Made by a program: the position numbers and the translations under genes. The notes under the pieces were generated by a model. That model was not told the origin of the DNA, did not search any database, and was given only the letters and a program-made list of their open reading frames with translations. 64,000 nt of DNA from Gnetum montanum. Lineage: Eukaryota > Streptophyta > Gnetopsida > Gnetales > Gnetaceae. Where the stretch lies: NCBI GenBank assembly GCA_015680685.1, contig MNCI01034769.1, positions 1,375,948 to 1,439,947 on the forward strand, read 5' to 3'. Of the stretch, positions 44,200 to 57,349 are shown one piece after another. The first letter of the stretch is position 1. Every line of letters begins with the position of its first letter.

Positions 44200-45090
44200 G
44201 GTGAACCAGATAGACATCTATTGTATACCTCTGAGAGTGTAGGTTGCACTCCCAAGTCAACAAACAGTTGCATGGCCATGTGCCAGGTGCAGGTGTTATC
44301 AGGAAATTTGACTTTGGGCATCTGCTGGGTGGCCTCCATCCCCTTCTCTCGCATCATCCCCCTGCAACCTTCGGGGATCTTGGGCCTCTCCAAACCTTGG
44401 CTAGTGGTGATCCAGTCGGTCAGTGAAGGCAATGTCTATCCCCCTCGTGACGTGCCCCCCCCACCTTGGGGGTTTGGGGTGAGCCATTATCATTCGTCTA
44501 GGTTCCTGCATCAGTCTAGGCACTCACAGCCATCCCGCCTTTGCAAGGAGCCTTATCCATCATGCTTGGCTAGTCGACCTGGCTAGCAACCATATGGCCT
44601 GTGTGAGGCCTTTGATGTTCCCCCTAGCCTATTGTGGCAATTAGTGGCCAAGGTCAGACTCGGGCCAGTGGCGGCCCCCACCCTATGCTATGGAATCCCC
44701 AGTTTACATTGCGGGACCCCCCTTACTCTTTGCCCCCTCTACGAGCATCAACAAGCCTTTGTTAGACACTCGGCCCTTTTTTTCGATGAGCTGCCAACCC
44801 CCATCATTGAGTTTGGGGGTAGTACGGCCCTATTTCATAGGCTCGACCCCATTAGCGAGGTCCGCTTGTGAGGCCGAGACCTCCATTGGTAGATTTTCGA
44901 ACTATATGCGAACCCTTTCCTCGCCGAGGTTGGTTTCCAATACCAGTTCATCCATAAGGTCCACAGAGCTTAGTGACCTCCACACACAGAATCACACAAA
45001 ACCCAAACGGTCCATCCCCATGGTGAACGGGTCAAATTTAATGAACTCAACGAATAGCACGGCCATCGATTGCAAGAAATCCGTCGACCA
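44196..45090 (-). pseudogene. LINE G2 ORF1 pseudogene (C-terminal part)
   Basis: Plant L1 ORF1 encodes an RNA-binding protein. Here the end is open from 44432 to 44196 and stops with ..NRCLSGSP at a TGA that overlaps the ATG of ORF2 (ATGA). Upstream, an interrupted frame gives NDGGWQLIEKKGR (about 44800), a motif often seen after the N-terminal domain of plant LINE ORF1. The N-terminal domain and any zinc knuckle are not found, so the copy appears 5'-truncated near 45100. Confidence 0.6.
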
Positions 45091-46789
45091 GTATTCCAAC
45101 TAATCATTGTTAGAGGGTAAATATAGTTATCTAGTTCTAGTTCTAATAATCTTTGACTTCTCCTTTCATAAAAAACTTGAAGTTAGAAAAGATTTCTTAT
45201 AATTAGAAATGGGTTCCTTTATGAATTCAATGAAGAAAAGCTCTAATAGAATGAGTAGTATAATAGAGGAATTAATAAAGCTAAGATCCAAGAATTGTAC
45301 CTCTAGTAGTGAGAAAAGACTCTTAATACTATACAAGATGAAGTTATATGGAGTAAAACATAAATATATAACTTATCATTTGATATACAGGTCACCAAGT
45401 TCTTCAATAAATAGAATAGGAGATTCAATGAAGAGCTTCAACAAAGGAGGTTTTTAAAGAAAGCCTTCCACATCACCTTGGCCTAACAAGATTCACATCT
45501 AGGGAAAGCACATTACAATTGCTTGTTAAAATCATTAATTTCACCTAACTCTTTGTTGGTGATGGCTAGCTGATAACTTGTGTCATCATCATTGTCACCT
45601 AGCATGAGATCTCCAAAATCCAACACTTCTATGTCATTTCAAGCCCAAAAAATGGTACTAACAACTTTGTATGATGGTCTAGATGATGACTAGCATTACT
45701 ATTAGTATCACGATCAATGTCATCATCAACTTTTAAGATGTAGAATCCGTATGAAGGTTTAAGTGATAGCCTAATGACAAAGATCTTTCATCTAGTTATC
45801 ACTTAACTTTTTAACTTCATTCTATTAGCATGCCCCCTAGATATATCATTTTTTCTTTGCATTTGATCTTTTCTTTGAAGTGTGTGCAGAATGGAAATTT
45901 CGTGATAGCTTAGTCATCATATCTAGTCAATGATTCAACTTCTACCAAATTTTCTAGGTCTATAGGTTGAAGGAGATAAGAAAAGCATGATCATTCTCAA
46001 CACCTTTGTTAGGTTATGATTACAAGATGGCATACACCATGAAAATCAATTTTTCGGAGATCGAGCTATAGTTATGATGTTGCATGAACCATCTAGTGAA
46101 GCTGGATAATTTTAAAAATGTAGCATTGGTAGAATATTTGCTTATCAAGAATGAGATTGAAGCCTTGAGTTTGTGGTAGATGTAGTTGAGGGAAGCAACT
46201 ACATTAAATTTTCTTGTAAATCATCAAAACATTAATTTTAACTAAGCATTTGGGTAGCCTAATGAATAGTGGTGCAAGGGTGAAGAAGATGTAAGCATCC
46301 ATAAAGATGACAAAGACGATCAGTAGAATGTTACATTGATAATGGGGTTCACTCAACAAGATGTTTTGTATTTTCCTAGTCCAACACCTCAGCATATTCA
46401 TCACATCAACCCTATTAATTTAGCAATGTAACCACTACCTCCGCGAATCCTTCTTGTTGCAATAGTTGCTCATGTGACACATCAATCTATCACTTCATGA
46501 TCATCTTATAGTTTATTCCCTTATACTAAAAATGTGGATCAACCTTTGCTGACTCAAAGGTAAATTCCTCTTTTGAATTTATTTCATCCCATATCCATTA
46601 CTTTGTAGATTTCCCAACCATATGCTTCATTGGAATTATTACCTCCTTGAGATCCTATGCTATAATGAAGTATTTTTTGTCTCATTTTTTCTGTAGTATC
46701 TCAACATGTTCTTTTCATCACTAACTTACCTTCAGATATACCTTCGACTTCTAATATCTAAGATGTGCATCTTGAACTTATGCTTCTAC

Positions 46790-48000
46790 TACAAAATCAA
46801 TTCATAAGACTCCAAGTTAATGAGGATTAGACTAGGAAGGCCACAACTTTGCACAAAGGAAGTTCAATGGTTTTCATTTTCCATTTGTTGATGAATTTAA
46901 TTAGCTCTCTTATTCTACTTGCTCAAGTCTTAAAGGACATCTCTTTGTCAAATTTTTCCAACTATACTAAGGAAATTAATTGTACAAACCATATCATAAA
47001 CTTTCATAATGAGTGTATGTTGTTAACAAATTATCCCCATGCAATTCTAAGAAGTTTCTCTAATTTCTTAATAGGTAAAGTACTCAAGTGGTATAGACCA
47101 CTTCCTCATGGCTCAATTACTTCTTTAGAGTAGCCTTTTACAATATTTATTAAAAGATTCAAATGTAGCCTTAATAAAGGTGGTATGCTTTAAAAGCTTT
47201 TGGCCATCAAATAAGCGTTTGATGTGATGATAACCAAGTTTATATATTATTAGAATTCTCCTACAATAAAATTGATCCATCCATTATTAGATGATTAGCT
47301 ATTTGATATCTTCAAATAACCTACTAGCAGCTAGTTTATCCTAGGCAACTTAGCCTTCATATTATTGTTACATCGGTAAAGAACATTGAGGAAGTGATAA
47401 TGCAACACAATGAACTAGAATATGTATGCTTTTATAATAAGACCAAGAAGACAATAAGTAAGGAAAAGGATTAACAATATTCAAGCTAAATGGCTTCTTT
47501 CATTAGTTAACTTGCATAGGGATTTATAGTTGCATTAAGTAGTAACATAAGCATGAGGAAAAAGTCAACAAGCACCAAATAAGCTTCATCAAGTGAAACT
47601 TATAAGAGCAATCCATCCAAGGATAGATCCAAGTATCATAAATTTTCCATGAAATACATCTAGTTATACAACATTCTATTGAAGGAGGGACACTTAACTT
47701 CAAACCAAGTGTTAGAACAAGCTAGAGCTTAGTTCAAGCAATTATAGATATTAGTCACTGATTCTCATAGCATTTGGAAGATAATCCTCTAATCTCTACG
47801 TGATACAATTAAAATAAATTTTACTATTATCATGAATGTATGAGACATGACATCAATAAATTTTATGTAATTAAGAATGATGTACAAGTCCTCATTAGGA
47901 AAGGAGAAATCATTTTTAATATACCAATTCAACCTAGCAACGAAGAGATGTAAATCTTTTGGGATCACTTAAAATACAAATTCATGGAGGGTCTCTACCT
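46790..48000 (+). pseudogene. gag: gag pseudogene of gypsy element K, longer copy
   Basis: The frame at 46849-47133 contains NFHNECMLLTNYPHAILRSF and IGKVLKWYRPLPHGSITSLE, the core of a Gag domain. After several stops, about 47815-47990 reads YHECMRHDINKFYVIKNDVQ, then LIRKGEII. This matches the degraded CCHC-type segment (C..H...GH.T..C..LK..IE.LI..G) near the Gag C-terminus of many plant gypsy elements. The family differs from elements A-E. It lies at the right end of the segmental duplication, and only this copy extends past 47317. Confidence 0.7.
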
Positions 48001-49000
48001 TCCTCCTTGAACTAAAAGGGAATTATACTTGAGTGTCTCTTGTTATTTAGAAGGGTTTTCTTCAAACCAAAACTCAAACTTCCTCACAATCAATTTCCTT
48101 TAGACCCAAGAAGTGTTTTGTCAATAGTCTTCTTGTAGACAACTCTTGTGCTTCAATTTCCCAATCCTTTTCATTAAGAAATGTGCATAAGGCTCCATTT
48201 GTGATTAATCTCATATCATACTATGATTTCTCTTTTGCATAACAACATCTCCTAGCTATTAATCCTCCATCTTTTCCAAGGCATGGCTTGGCTTTTTATA
48301 CTTCTTTGCATTTGGGTAATTTTCTATCTAGTCTACCCTATACTATTTCACCAACATTTCTAAACTCAAACTCCTTCAAAGAAACCAACAGTGCTTTCCA
48401 CCCCTATTCCTCCAATCAGAATCCTTACTAAAGCTGAAAAGGTTATAACTTCTACTAACAAAGAAAAGGACAGAGCCCAAGTAACAAGGTAACCCAACCA
48501 ATAGTAGAAGAAGAATCCTTTTATTTAGAAGCCTTAAAATGTACTTATAAATACCTCACCAATTTCTTAGGCTATTACTTAAAAATGTCCTATTTCTATT
48601 ATATGTATTTTTCCTTAGAATGTATCATTGAAAAATCAAGCTTTTTCCCAAATCACTGTGGCTACGAAGTCAAAAGCGGTAAATTTCTTTCTTGTTTGCC
48701 TTATATCCACATCAAAAGAGCATTGGTTAGCATTAGAAAAGCTACTATAGTTTATCATAGTTCATGTAGATATACAACCTCAAGGTTAGGTGATTTTATT
48801 AGTGCTTAATGCTTCTCAATATGAAGAAAACTATCTAGTGTTTAAAAGAGAGGGCATCAAGACTCATCTAACAATAGGTACTATCTACTAGCTTTCTATC
48901 TACATCACCATATGGATTGGAAACATGCTAGTACTGCCTTTAGTTCACATGAATGATGGGGCTAGATCTAATGTCATTTCATGGGATGTTGATGGGTTGA
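48001..49000 (+). other. Unassigned stretch, possibly decayed pol of element K
   Basis: There are short open stretches (for example 48585-48809, 74 codons) but no motif I can name with confidence. Position just after a Gag tail suggests protease or linker of the same element. This is inference only. Confidence 0.25.
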
Positions 49001-52000
49001 AATTAGGGCAATACCTTGTAAATGAATAATATGAGAATAAAATTATCCAAGTAATATAGCAGAGTAATTACAGGAACTAAATCAACCTAATCATTAAATA
49101 AATATAAATTAAGTTCAAAGATATACAAAATAAATCTTTTTATTAACTTATGTTTTGAGTGAATATGTAGTTAATAATCCTATAGTTAAGATCAATCTCT
49201 TTATTACTAAGTAAATAGAATAAGAGAGCTAGAAGACAAGCTATTATTAACCTTGGATAAAAAACACTATCTATTCCTAGATAATGTAAAGTTACCTTCT
49301 TTATAGAAAAATAAACAAACTTAACTTATCTATTTCTAGAAGAAGTTTAGATTTGATCATTGTCTTCATTAGAAATACTATTAATGAAACACGTATTAAA
49401 CCAAGCTTGCTTACTAAAATTAGGATGTGATTTGGAACACAAAAATTCTATTCCCCTTATATTATTCATCGAATTGTATGTATAAGAATAGAAACCTACA
49501 ATAGGTTTAGTGGTTAGAACTAAGCATCTCTAACCACTTTATGTGTTAAAATCAATTCAAGTGGTTATAGAAATTACAAAATTAGTTACAACTCCTTCTT
49601 GGTTGAACCATATAACAATAAGTAAATATTACATGATATTAACTAAAGAATTTATTAAATAATTGAGCTCATTAACTCACGTTGACCTGGTTTGACTAAC
49701 CTGTTGCATAAAGAAATGTAAATTAGTAAATAATAATAAGAAAAATAGCTAAATAGGATAAAGTTTAAAAGGTTATTTAGCCTATTTTTGTTCCATCATT
49801 ACTTCCAAATTCAATGTTTTGTTGACCTCAATAAATAGCTATTAAGCAAAATAATTTAAAACCTTCAAACAAAAAACTTTCAATAAAAAATTTGGACTAC
49901 TCTTATCCCATGTTTATTTTAAACTTTCTTGTGAAAGTTAGTATAGAAATAAAATACTAATGTTAAATATATACCTTGCATTTTACCACCTAGAGACATG
50001 GTGGCTATATCATCAAGTGACATGTCAAATTAATTTAAACCAAAAGTTGCTACTTATCATTAGTAGAATTTTGGATTTGAATATAATGATTTTCATTTCA
50101 CTTAGAAACCTAATTATATAGTTTCTAAAGACACAACAATGATTTGGATTAATAATATTATTTTTTAATTTATTTTTCTTGTCTTGTATCCATGCCATAT
50201 CATAAAGTTACTAAAAATATAATGGAATAAAATTATTTTTAGACACCATTAACAAGTAAAAAGGTAGCAAGGGTTTCAACATTGATCTAAGGAAATAAGG
50301 GGTTTGGTAATGAGGGTTTTATCATTGAGGATTTCTACCACAAGGGTTTTAACATTAATTTGATTTGAGATAACATGAAGTTAGAGGTAGGCCAAATTGA
50401 TTGATATTTTATTAGTGAGGTTTTGTTGTTAAAGAGATTGAATCATCTACACAAGAAATTTAAGAATTTTATCATAGCATCATCACAGGGCACAAGAAAA
50501 ATCTGTAAATGTAATTGCTCTCAAATAAATTCTAGCTACACAATGGAAGCATATTGTTAGCAAAATGGCATTGCTAGATAAAATAAATGAGCAAAATAAA
50601 GTAATTCTTCAACAATTAGTACCCTTGAAGAGAAGATTGAGGAAACAAAAATACTAGTGTTTCTCCAAAGGATAATGAATAGATTTTGCTAAAATTAGAA
50701 GACCTTGAAACCAGGGTAGAGAAAATAAAAATGAATATAATCTTATAGGAATAGAGATAAAGATGGGATTTTCATTCCCATAAGCTTTGAAAGAGCAAGA
50801 AAAAAAGGGACAAAAGAAAAAAATTTGAATTTTGTAGAAATTCTAGAGATAAAGGGTGAAATAGATGAAAATTTATTTCAAAAACTTGAAAAAATTAGAG
50901 GATATGCATATAACTTCTTTGAAAATTAAAAAGTGTGTAGGATTCTAGGTGAACAATGTGAATAGCCCCAACATGTAACTGTTATGGTTTGTGTTGTAGA
51001 AGATAAAGTGCATGTTTGAAGACATTGAACCCATTTGAAGCAAACTAAGAATGGGAAAGATGTTTGGATAAATTAGGATCTTACTTGAAAGGAACTTTTA
51101 GATAGGATTGGACAATGGAAAAATGTGAAGACAACTCATGAATAGGATTTTGTAGCATACCTAAATGCTAGCAACATGGTAGTAATTACAAATAAGCAGT
51201 ATTCCAAATTATTCCTGTAGAAATGTTCTTTATACCTCTACAATGACACCTTCATGGACTAAGTTTGAGATAGCATATAGCTATAAATGATTTTTGGATC
51301 AATGTAATTCTCGATAAATCAATGATTATGAAATGAAGGAGCATAAACCCTCCAATTAAATATGAACTACAAACTAGGAATGGTAGGGAATGATGAAAAA
51401 GTAAAGTTTTTAATACTAAAAATGACTAAGTGTAAAATCACTAGGAAAAAGACTAAGTGTGGATTATTGAAAAATAACTAAATTTATAATAAGCCATTAA
51501 TGATGGAATATAAGTGTAAAATATAGATAAAGAAAATAAAATATTAAAATAATGTAGCTATAACATGAAAGGAAGTCTCTTAGTTCCTTTTCCAAATGAT
51601 GGAATTTTTATGCTAAAAAAACTAAGTATAAAAATGCTTAAAATTTGACTAAATATAGAATGTGATGTAAGAGATCAAAAAAATCTAAGTATAGAATGTG
51701 AGTAAATGAGTGTAAAATAATGAGTAAGATGCTTCAATATGGGGAAAAGGTCTTAAATCCTTTTCCAAATAATAAAATGCTTTATTGGTGAGTTGCAAAG
51801 TGTTTGTATCCTTTGGAGGGCCAGACTACAAATGATAGAAGAAAAAAATCAGTGTGATAGAATTGATAAAAGAAGCTCAGATCTCTAGTAAGACATAAAT
51901 TTGAAGGATGGAACTAAACCTTTGGAGGGTTAGGTATTGGATGTAGAAGTCGTAGGTGCTATCTAGAGTTAATTCCAATCCAAAATAGGGTTTTTTTGGC

Positions 52001-53140
52001 TAAGGTTCCCATCACTAATGCTAAAGTTGAAAAAATTCTAACTCTCAAAAGTGCTATAGAAGCCTAAAAATTCTATCTCTAGAAGTGATGTTGAAAATGT
52101 AGAAGGTGCCAATGGTGATTGAGGAGGATGCAGGTGTTATGGTAGTGACAGGTTCTCATACTCTTGATCTCTTGAAATCTAACAAGTCCTTTCAAATCTC
52201 ACAAGACTTGACCTAAAACTTGTATTTTGAGCTTGTATTTATAGGTCTAGAGTTGCCAAATTTAAATTAGAGTTTTTGAAACTAAAATTGGAGTTAAGTT
52301 TAACTTGTCATTGAATTTGAAAATAGCAAGTTTTTTCTTTGGTTTTTGTAAATGTTATAACCCATTGAGGTGATACCAATGCTAATGTTGACATAGTATT
52401 AGTAAAACTTAGAAAATATTTTGAACCTTTTCTATCTTCTAGAAGGCTCTAGATAAAAGGACTGACACATAGAAGATTAACATGAAAAATAAGATTGGAC
52501 GTTAAATGTAGAATTGATGCGAGATGTCAAGAGGTAAAATGACATTGCATGTTGAAGAAGAGGATTTGTCAAAATTAGGGGTTGTAGATGAAGAACTAAA
52601 ATTGATGTTGCACATTACAACACTGGATTTGTCAAATAGTTAAAGTTAGGATTGATGTAGGAGCTAATGTCAATGGTCAAAATTGGGGGTTATAGTGAAG
52701 AGCCAAAAATAACACTCTTGATAACATGAGATATTATTTTTGACAAAAGTTGAAGAAGATCTAGAAACTACACCACAAACGGTGTAGAGCATCAAATCTA
52801 GATTGTTGAAGATGGCTTTGAGTTGAGAAGTCATGGAATGTATCCAAAACATATAGCTTATGAAAAAAAAAACCAAAGTGGATAAAATACAAGGTCATGG
52901 AAAATTGAGTCCATAAGTCGGATTATGAACCCAGATGGTTCTCAATAGTCCCTAGGAGTTGAGAAGGTATGTTTTGATAATGTATTCTTATGAAGATATT
53001 GATTTTATTAAGAAGTTGAAAGTTGGAGAAGATTTAGTGGAATCTTGCTATCATTATGTAGATTTTTTATTTCAAATTCAAATTTCTTTTGATACAAAAA
53101 ACATAAAAATAGGAAAAAAATTTAGTACAAACTTACCCTA
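49001..53140. other. AT-rich DNA without recognised genes
   Basis: About 4 kb of AT-rich sequence with stops in all frames. I see no LTR ends, tandem arrays or conserved domains. The right part (52000-53140) might hold the decayed endonuclease region of the LINE fragment that follows, but I could not identify its motifs. Confidence 0.4.
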
Positions 53141-53781
53141 GAGTCAAGAAAAAATATATCAATGTAGCACATAACAAATGAACTCTTAAAAGATGGTATG
53201 AGGAGCTTGAACAAATGTTTCTTATAGTAGCTAAGCAAGTTATACATTTACAACAACAAGATTCTTAGAAGTCTTGGTTTGATGAGCATTGCATATAGGC
53301 TTGGAAGAATATTAAGAATATAAATAAGAGTCATAGATAAAGTTTAGTTAAGACTTAAAATCTTGACTAGAACCAAGAGAAGGAAATTTATTAGGTAGTA
53401 ACAAGAATATTTTTCTTATACCATTAAAAAGAAACTTAGATAGTTTAGACAATGTTTTCACCATAAAGCCTCTTCATCACTTACTTTTTCTTTTCAAGAT
53501 ATTTGCTCATTTTGAAATAAGATATTTACAATAGAAGATAATTCTACTACTATTATATAATAAGCACCTCTCCAATTTACTTTTGAGGAAGTAACAAAGG
53601 GTATTAAAAATCTAGCATTTGAAAAAACTGTAGATTAAGATGATTTATATAAAAAATTATTAAAGTGGACATGATCTACTATTCATAGAGAAGTATGACT
53701 CAAATTCATTTCAGCAATGGAGAAAGGATTAAATCAACATTAGAAAACTAGTAAAGTTATTTTGTTATATAAAAAGGGGGG
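53141..53781 (+). pseudogene. LINE reverse transcriptase N-terminal fragment
   Basis: Across frames the plus strand reads WFDEHCI.AWKN (about 53275), typical of the segment between endonuclease and reverse transcriptase, then FEEVTKGIKNLAFEKTVD (about 53580) and LYKKLLKW..., ending VILLYKKGG (53781). This is the order of the first reverse transcriptase block in LINE ORF2 proteins (..EV...I..L...KA.G.D......LKW...... L.KKG). The sequence is lost where the LTR of element E begins. The family is different from G1 and G2. Confidence 0.65.
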
Positions 53782-54667
53782 TGATGAAACATCAATTAGA
53801 TGGTTGTGTTGATGCATGACTATGGATGAAACCCTATTGATGTATCTTAGCATGCATTGATGTAGGTACATTGACACTGATGTAATCATTACCTATATAA
53901 ATGCACACATCCATCACATTTATGGCACATTTTGGTCATTTCCTTAGCTAAGCTCTTGTAGTTTCTTCCTATAGAAGTTAGAATATTTTCTCCTTTGAGT
54001 GCTTGCAACATGGATTCAAGTGATTGTACGTTACTTTATTTGAGTGCACATGTACTTGGACACATCTACATGAGTGGAAAAAAAATCAAGATTTCTTCTA
54101 TCCATTGGAGGACTTAGATTAGCATAGCTTTATTTTCCAACACTTTACTTTACATGCAATTTACTTTCTTGTTTTTAAGCAATTAATATTATCATTTGTA
54201 AGTAATGTGAGTATGACCACATTGAGCATAATATATTCATGCCTAGTAATCATAGTAGTAGATGCTTGGTACACCCAATAGTAGATACTTGGTAACCCAA
54301 CAACATTAACATATGTTTAGGATGTGTACAAAAAATGGGAATGGATACTCCACATTAGGCTAGTTAGTTAATTAAGGAATTAAGAAATTATTTGATTTAA
54401 ATATTAAATTTTTTTCCACTGAATCATTTGATAAGAGGAGAAAATAATAAAAAGTATAAAAATAAGTATCTTACACCTCAATCACACTTAACCATATGTA
54501 CAAATTAATAAAATTGTTAATTTGGAAGATAATGGCTAACAATTACATAGTTTACCATCTAGGAATATTGGTAACTTAAGTAAATACAATCCACTGAATT
54601 TGACCAAATCACACATACACTCTAATGTTTCGTATGGCTACATGTAGGAAATAGCCATTGCTAATCA
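53782..54667 (+). repeat. 5' LTR of element E
   Basis: An 886-bp plus-oriented LTR beginning TGATGAAACATCAAT and ending GCTAATCA, directly followed by a primer-binding site. TATATAAATG lies at about 53893, about 110 bases from the LTR start. It aligns with LTR H and is uninterrupted where element C inserted into H, so it acts as a paralogous empty site. The five bases before it are GGGGG. Confidence 0.9.
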
Positions 54668-54668
54668 T

Positions 54669-54686
54669 TGGTGCTATTTCCAGGGA
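54669..54686 (+). other. Primer-binding site of element E
   Basis: One base after the LTR end the sequence reads TGGTGCTATTTCCAGGGA, close to the complement of the plant tRNA-Asp 3' end and to the site of element C. Confidence 0.82.
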
Positions 54687-54822
54687 CTTAGTTTGGCTAA
54701 GTACACTTAGTATTAGTAGACAACGAACTCATACAAAGTTATTATAAGGAGTAAATAATGTATTATCTTGAAGAAAAAAATAATAATAATTCATTAGTGC
54801 ACACTTTATCAAAACAACTAAT

Positions 54823-56390
54823 ATGGCTTCTCCTAATAGGAATGATTCACCACCACCTAGCTATGACTCCAACTAGTAGCATGATAGATCCAAAAGGACT
54901 ACTAGTGAAAAACCTCAATAGCCAAAAGTGGTCTATGTACATCTAGATCCCTACTATTTGGATTTTACTTTCATCCTCCATTACTAGAGAGATTTGGAGA
55001 GTATGATTTTATTACCTCATGATTGTTTTATTTCCACTACTCATGGTTGCTCTCATGAAGTTGGGGATTGAATCATTAGGCATAGATTATGAGGTAATAG
55101 ATCATATCACCAAGGATTACTAGCCAATAGATGCCCAACTTAAAAATTATTAATGCATGGAGGTGAAGTATCAAGCCTCTAAAGCCAAAAAGGTCCTAAT
55201 ATCATTTTTTCTATAGCCACAAAAGAAGACCCTTGAATATATAAGATGGCAATCTCAACATCAAGATCCTCTTCTTTTGGTAATGAAGGCACAGTTCACC
55301 AACGGTTACAATTGTCCTTGATGGATAACCAAGATGAGGGAAGAATAGCGTTAATAACTAGAAGAACTTGAAGGCAAAGATCTCAAAACCGTTCCTCTAT
55401 GAACAATCAAAGGATCATAGGATAAACATTAGTAGGTACTACTTTCCTAGAACTCCACATTCACCATTCTTCTTATTGTCAAAATTTAACAGGAGGCACC
55501 ATGGCTAAGATTGAAGAAGGAATAATTAGGATAGAGATGGAGATGACCAAAAATCCCATTCAAGTGATGGGAAAATAAAGCATAGTCAATTGCAAGAGGA
55601 AGAGGAGCATAGTTGGGAATAAAGGTATAGTAGGTGACATGATAGGAGACATGGCCATGATAGGGACCACCATGAATGCAATGACTATGATGAACCACTG
55701 CTTGCTACAAGGAGCATGATTAATATTTTAGAAGTTTTTTAAATTCCTAATAGGCATTAGAGGGATAGTTTAATTAAATGTCTTGATATGACTAATATCC
55801 CTAAGTTTGAAAGAGGATATTATGCTGATATGCTACATCACTTACAAGCCTTCTATGATGCTTGTGTCTTGAAGAACATTGAAAATAAGTGGTAGGAACT
55901 CAAATTATTTCCCAAGATACTTATCAAAGAAGCTAAAACTTGCTATGGATCCTTAGAATTAGAATTCATTCATAGATGGAGTATAATGCTAAAGCTATTC
56001 ACTGATAAGTATGAGACATACTCCATGGTGTCTAACCTAAGTAAACAAATCCAAGGGTTGAAATAAGACAATCATGAATCTTTGGATGTAGCCTTGGATA
56101 GGTATTAGTCTCTCATATACCAATGTCCAGGAAATATGTTTGTATTGATGAATTTCACATCCTTCATCATCTATTTTTCAATATTAGAATAAGCCTCAAA
56201 ATAGGGCTTTCTTTAGACCTAATAGTTTGCTTAAATCCTCGCAAATATTTGTGGCTACTAATCCTACATCAAGTGCTTCTAAAGTTAACATCAAGTAACC
56301 TTCATATTAAAATTCCTAGAATGTTCATACTATCATGTTGGTTTATGCAATCATAGATTGGATTAAGACAGGACATCTTCCCAAGAAAAG
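54823..56390 (+). pseudogene. gag: gag pseudogene of element E
   Basis: The start at 54823 reads MASPNRNDSPPPSYDSN. After stops, VVYVHLDPYYLDFTFILHY and LLPHDCFISTTHG match the N-terminal Gag segments of A, B and C. At about 55770-55950 a second conserved block reads HHLQAFYDACVLKNIENKW, then ELKLFPKILIKEAKTCYG, and MVSNLSKQIQG follows at about 56025. Many stops interrupt it. Confidence 0.8.
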
Positions 56391-56429
56391 ATTTGGTCCT
56401 AGGAGTCCCTAAATTTGTTTATAGATTGT

Positions 56430-56790
56430 AGAAAATGATCCATGCAAGGTTCTACTAGATTTAGGTTTTGGGATGAACTTAATTTTTAAAGAGATGTATA
56501 CAACTTGGAACCTACCTCCACTTAAGAAATGCAATATCAAATTGAAGCTTGTGGATGAATTCATCATTGTTTCTTTGGGATTAGTGGAGAATATTGTAAC
56601 CATTGTTTATGGTTGATTATATCCAGTGGATTTCCTAGTAATCTACATGAATAACTATAAGGAGTACTTTCCTAGTATCATGGGAAGGGCTTGACTCAGC
56701 ACAATTGATGCCAAGATGAGGATTAGACACCTTTCCTTGAAAATTTCTAAGGAAAATGACTTTGGAAAAAATAGAGACGAAGTGAGTTTT
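56430..56790 (+). pseudogene. pol: Protease pseudogene of element E
   Basis: The plus strand reads KVLLDLGFGMNLIFKEMYTT, then LVDEFIIVSLGLVENIVTIV and FPSIMGRA.LSTIDAK. Unlike B and C, the Asp of the D-x-G motif is kept (L-D-L-G), but stops after VYG and GRA break the frame. Confidence 0.78.
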
Positions 56791-57349
56791 ATGCATTGTA
56801 TATAGTGACACAAGGTGCAATTGTGTGTAGAAAATATGGGTCATGACAAGTACATCCATAATAGGATGCAAACATTGTGCCAAAACATAAATATTCAAAG
56901 GTGCCTGCCTATATGCAATAGCCAGAAAATAGGAAGGTACCCAGTGGCTGATGACTAATGATAATTCTAATTCAAGAACATGCATGGAACTAGTAGAGCT
57001 TCTCATAAGTGGTTATATTAATAAAATGGATGAAATGGAGCAGAATTATAACCAAACATTCCACAAAGAAGTAGAAATAGATTAGAAAGAGTTGAAAATA
57101 TCTAACCATTTTAAATAGAAGTTCCTTGAATTCAAGAATTTACCAGAAACATTGGAATATGTTCTTCTTGATAATGCCAAGCCGGTAATTATTAATGCAA
57201 ATCTCACCAAAGAAAAAAAAGAAAAGTTGATAAAATTTGTAAAAAAATGGCCAATAGCTTTTTCTTTGTCATATCATGATTTAACCATAACAGATTTACA
57301 CATATGCTAACATTGAAGCTATACATACTCCACTATCAAGCCAAGGAGG

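Larger units (their letters stand above)
39791..45104 (-). mobile_element. LINE G2, L1-type non-LTR retrotransposon
   Basis: The element is about 5.3 kb, GC-rich, and on the minus strand. Its 3' end is marked by a T run on the plus strand (39791-39800, a short poly(A) tail). It contains the end of ORF1 and an ORF2 with endonuclease, reverse transcriptase and C-terminal Cys/His regions. The empty target is at about 19451-19480. The right junction keeps CAACTA..CATTGTTAG but lacks about ten target bases, so a small target deletion is likely and no clear target duplication is seen. The 5' end is probably truncated inside ORF1. Confidence 0.92.
38961..47317. repeat. Segmental duplication block Y, copy 2
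   Basis: This block matches 19069-21390 in order. It differs by six instead of two SINE-like units, by the insertion of LINE G2, and by about 310 additional bases at about 45298-45610. Homology continues to about 47317. Beyond that point only this copy continues into the rest of the gag relic. Confidence 0.88.

Noticed and set aside
44146-45103. Plus-strand frames of 76-146 codons opposite LINE ORF1/ORF2
   Set aside because: They lie antisense to recognised LINE domains in GC-rich DNA and show no domain of their own.
37120-45104. GC-rich region as a gene-rich or foreign (bacterial) segment
   Set aside because: The sequence reads as L1-type ORF1/ORF2 on the minus strand with endonuclease, reverse transcriptase and Cys/His motifs, and the target site is present elsewhere in the window.
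53768-53781. A5G6 run next to LTR E as a polypurine tract, which would make this a 3' LTR
   Set aside because: The LTR is followed by a primer-binding site and gag, so it is a 5' LTR. The A/G run is the LINE codons for K-K-G-G in the preceding fragment.
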